NCBI RefSeq assembly: GCF_000332455.1 | Contig: NZ_AOGY02000080.1 | Span: forward strand, 5,001-12,170 | Source of the DNA: Leptospira vanthielii serovar Holland str. Waz Holland = ATCC 700522 | GTDB taxonomy: Bacteria; Spirochaetota; Leptospiria; Leptospirales; Leptospiraceae | DNA length: 7,170 bases | Reading direction: 5' to 3' | In this document: in pieces, positions 6,420 to 7,170 of the stretch | Numbering within the stretch: position 1 is the stretch's first letter | Layout of the letters: the number at the start of each line of letters is the position of its first letter | Program-made: the position numbers and the translations under genes | The notes under the pieces: model-generated | Databases searched by the model: none | What the model saw: only the letters and a program-made list of their open reading frames with translations | Told to the model about the DNA's origin: nothing

Positions 6420-6517
6420 CCTCCTTGCGTTAAGGATTCGTAGGGCTTGGTCACCTGCCATCGTTAGATGGTGGGGGACGGTAGCGTATGCGCACCCCAA
6501 AGAAACCTGGCCCTTAA
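6420..6517. repeat. GC-rich hairpin intergenic element (copy B)
   Basis: Starting 12 bases after the DUF5692-type gene, this block opens CCTCCTTGCGTTAAGGATTCG, much like the element at 2139. TTAAGG (6430-6435) and CCTTAA (6512-6517) are outer inverted copies. Inside, CCTGCCATC (6454-6462) and GATGGTGGG (6467-6475) form a 9-bp stem with two wobble pairs around a GTTA loop. It may act as a transcript 3' structure for the gene before it, but its resemblance to the first copy points to a dispersed extragenic repeat. Confidence 0.55.
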
Positions 6518-6560
6518 TAGAGTTAAACAACAAAATGACAAAATAGGGAATTGATCCGTC

Positions 6561-6760
6561 ATGAAAATTAGTAAAAATATTTTACAATTCTTGTCTGAAT
6601 TGAAATTGAATAACAACAGAAATTGGTTTATCGAAAACAAAGATAGGTTTACTGAAATTCAAAGTGAACTGATCTCCCTCACAGGATATTTATTATCTGA
6701 AATTGAAAAGTTCGATCAAAGTGTCAAAGGTGTCGATCCCAAGTCCTGTATTTTTAGAAT
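6561..6760 (+). pseudogene. DUF2461-family gene, 5' fragment interrupted by an insertion sequence
   Basis: The first 66 or so codons match the N-terminus of the DUF2461 family: ILQFLSELKLNNNRNWFIENKDRF (7-30), then an amphipathic helix, then GVDPKSCIFR (57-66), where family members continue with a conserved arginine/aspartate-rich RDVRFSKDK-like segment. Instead the frame runs into transposon sequence after Arg66 and stops six codons later at 6779. Normal members are about 220 residues long, so roughly two thirds are missing here; the rest may lie beyond the insertion sequence outside the window. The ATG is preceded by GGGA about 12 bases upstream. The family's function is unknown. The short product is unlikely to fold. 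Confidence 0.8.
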
Positions 6761-6787
6761 GGTAGAATCAAATTTTTAACGCAACAC
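6761..6787 (+). repeat. Candidate left terminal inverted repeat of the IS30-like element
   Basis: GTAGAATCAAAT and AACGCAACACC correspond well, by memory, to the left end of IS30. The block overlaps the last codons of the broken DUF2461 frame. The exact first base could shift by one or two because the right end is not available for comparison. Confidence 0.6.
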
Positions 6788-6816
6788 CGATAATCTAATG
6801 AATAAGGTGTTAATAA

Positions 6817-7170
6817 ATGAATCATTATACAAGAATTAATTTGAAAGAAAGGGAAGTAATTGCTGAGATGCGATTTAAAGAGGAAAGTATTAGAAGTATA
6901 GCTAAGATACTGAATCGAAGTCCTTCAAGCATTTCCAGAGAATTATCTAAAGGTTATTCAAGAAATTCTTTCATTAATTATTCAGTATCAAATGCTCAAA
7001 TCATTTCACAGAAGAATGAAAGTTCCAGAAATTCTGGTAAAATAAAGTTGCAAAAACATCCAAATTTACGAAAATTTATAAAATCTAAATTAGAACTTAA
7101 ATGGTCACCAGAGCAAATAGAGATGTCTTTAAAAGAAAATCTGCCAAGCGGAATTACAGAATCAGTTTCC
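6817..7170 (+). CDS. IS30-family transposase, N-terminal part (3'-truncated by window)
   Basis: The first 118 codons of an IS30-type transposase, open to the end of the window. Residues 4-46 form the N-terminal helix-turn-helix that binds the element ends: YTRINLKEREVIAEM, then ESIRSIAKILNRSPSSISRE, the typical pattern of this family. Further on, KWSPEQIEMSLKENLP (95-110) is the second conserved block that precedes the DDE catalytic core. The core itself, with its two Asp and one Glu residues, lies outside the window, so integrity cannot be judged. AAGG (6804-6807) lies nine bases before the ATG. The protein would cut and join the insertion sequence ends, usually through a circular intermediate in this family. 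Composition is AT-rich like the host genes, so no recent transfer from a distant source is indicated. Confidence 0.92.
   Translation, partial: MNHYTRINLKEREVIAEMRFKEESIRSIAKILNRSPSSISRELSKGYSRNSFINYSVSNAQIISQKNESSRNSGKIKLQKHPNLRKFIKSKLELKWSPEQIEMSLKENLPSGITESVS

Larger units (their letters stand above)
6760..7170 (+). mobile_element. IS30-family insertion sequence, left end (runs off the window)
   Basis: The left boundary is placed where the DUF2461 homology ends (6759-6761). From there the sequence reads GGTAGAATCAAA followed by TTTTTAACGCAACACC, which resembles the terminal inverted repeat of IS30 (TGTAGATTCAATTGG followed by TCAACGCAACA). The transposase gene begins 56 bases inside. The right end, its inverted repeat and the target duplication lie beyond base 7170. 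Confidence 0.8.

Overview
The window looks like chromosomal DNA from a spirochaete of the genus Leptospira. The evidence is the AT-rich composition, a DUF1554-type lipoprotein with a spirochaete-style lipobox, a small single-RRM RNA-binding protein, a DUF5692-type membrane protein, and a 23S rRNA remnant whose 3' end reads like a leptospiral one. The genus is an inference from protein and rRNA resemblance. No database search was possible and I do not name a species.

Layout. (1) Bases 2-1374: the C-terminal end of a DNA (cytosine-5) methyltransferase overlaps by four bases (ATGA) a complete PD-(D/E)XK restriction endonuclease, so together they form a type II restriction-modification operon cut by the window edge. 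(2) Bases 1371-2039, minus strand: a complete cysteine-rich protein of the phage GP88 type, radical-SAM-like, converging on the endonuclease with a 4-base overlap of stop codons. (3) Bases 2040-2781: no protein gene. This stretch holds a small GC-rich palindromic element, a degenerate piece of the 3' end of a 23S rRNA gene (sarcin-ricin strand to 3' terminus, with one insertion and one deletion), and a perfect hairpin just after the rRNA end. (4) Bases 2782-3507: a DUF1554-type lipoprotein. (5) Bases 3571-4618: a small polytopic membrane protein (minus) divergent from a MarR-type regulator (plus). The 121-base gap between them carries several inverted repeats, including a perfect palindrome that overlaps the regulator's start codon. 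(6) Bases 4747-5010, minus: an RRM protein, with a long two-sided hairpin between it and the MarR gene. (7) Bases 5422-6408: a DUF5692-type multi-pass membrane protein with its own recognisable promoter and ribosome-binding site. (8) Bases 6409-6560: a second GC-rich hairpin element resembling the one in region 3. (9) Bases 6561-7170: the first 66 or so codons of a DUF2461-family gene, cut by the left end of an IS30-family insertion sequence whose transposase runs off the window.

Functionally, the left third is a host-defence/mobile cargo block (restriction-modification plus GP88) next to rRNA debris. The middle is a one-target regulator cassette (MarR and membrane protein) followed by housekeeping or surface genes. 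The right end records a transposon insertion. The most unusual items are the rearranged 23S remnant with a structured insert, the GP88-type gene abutting a restriction-modification operon, and the operator-like palindrome on the MarR start codon.
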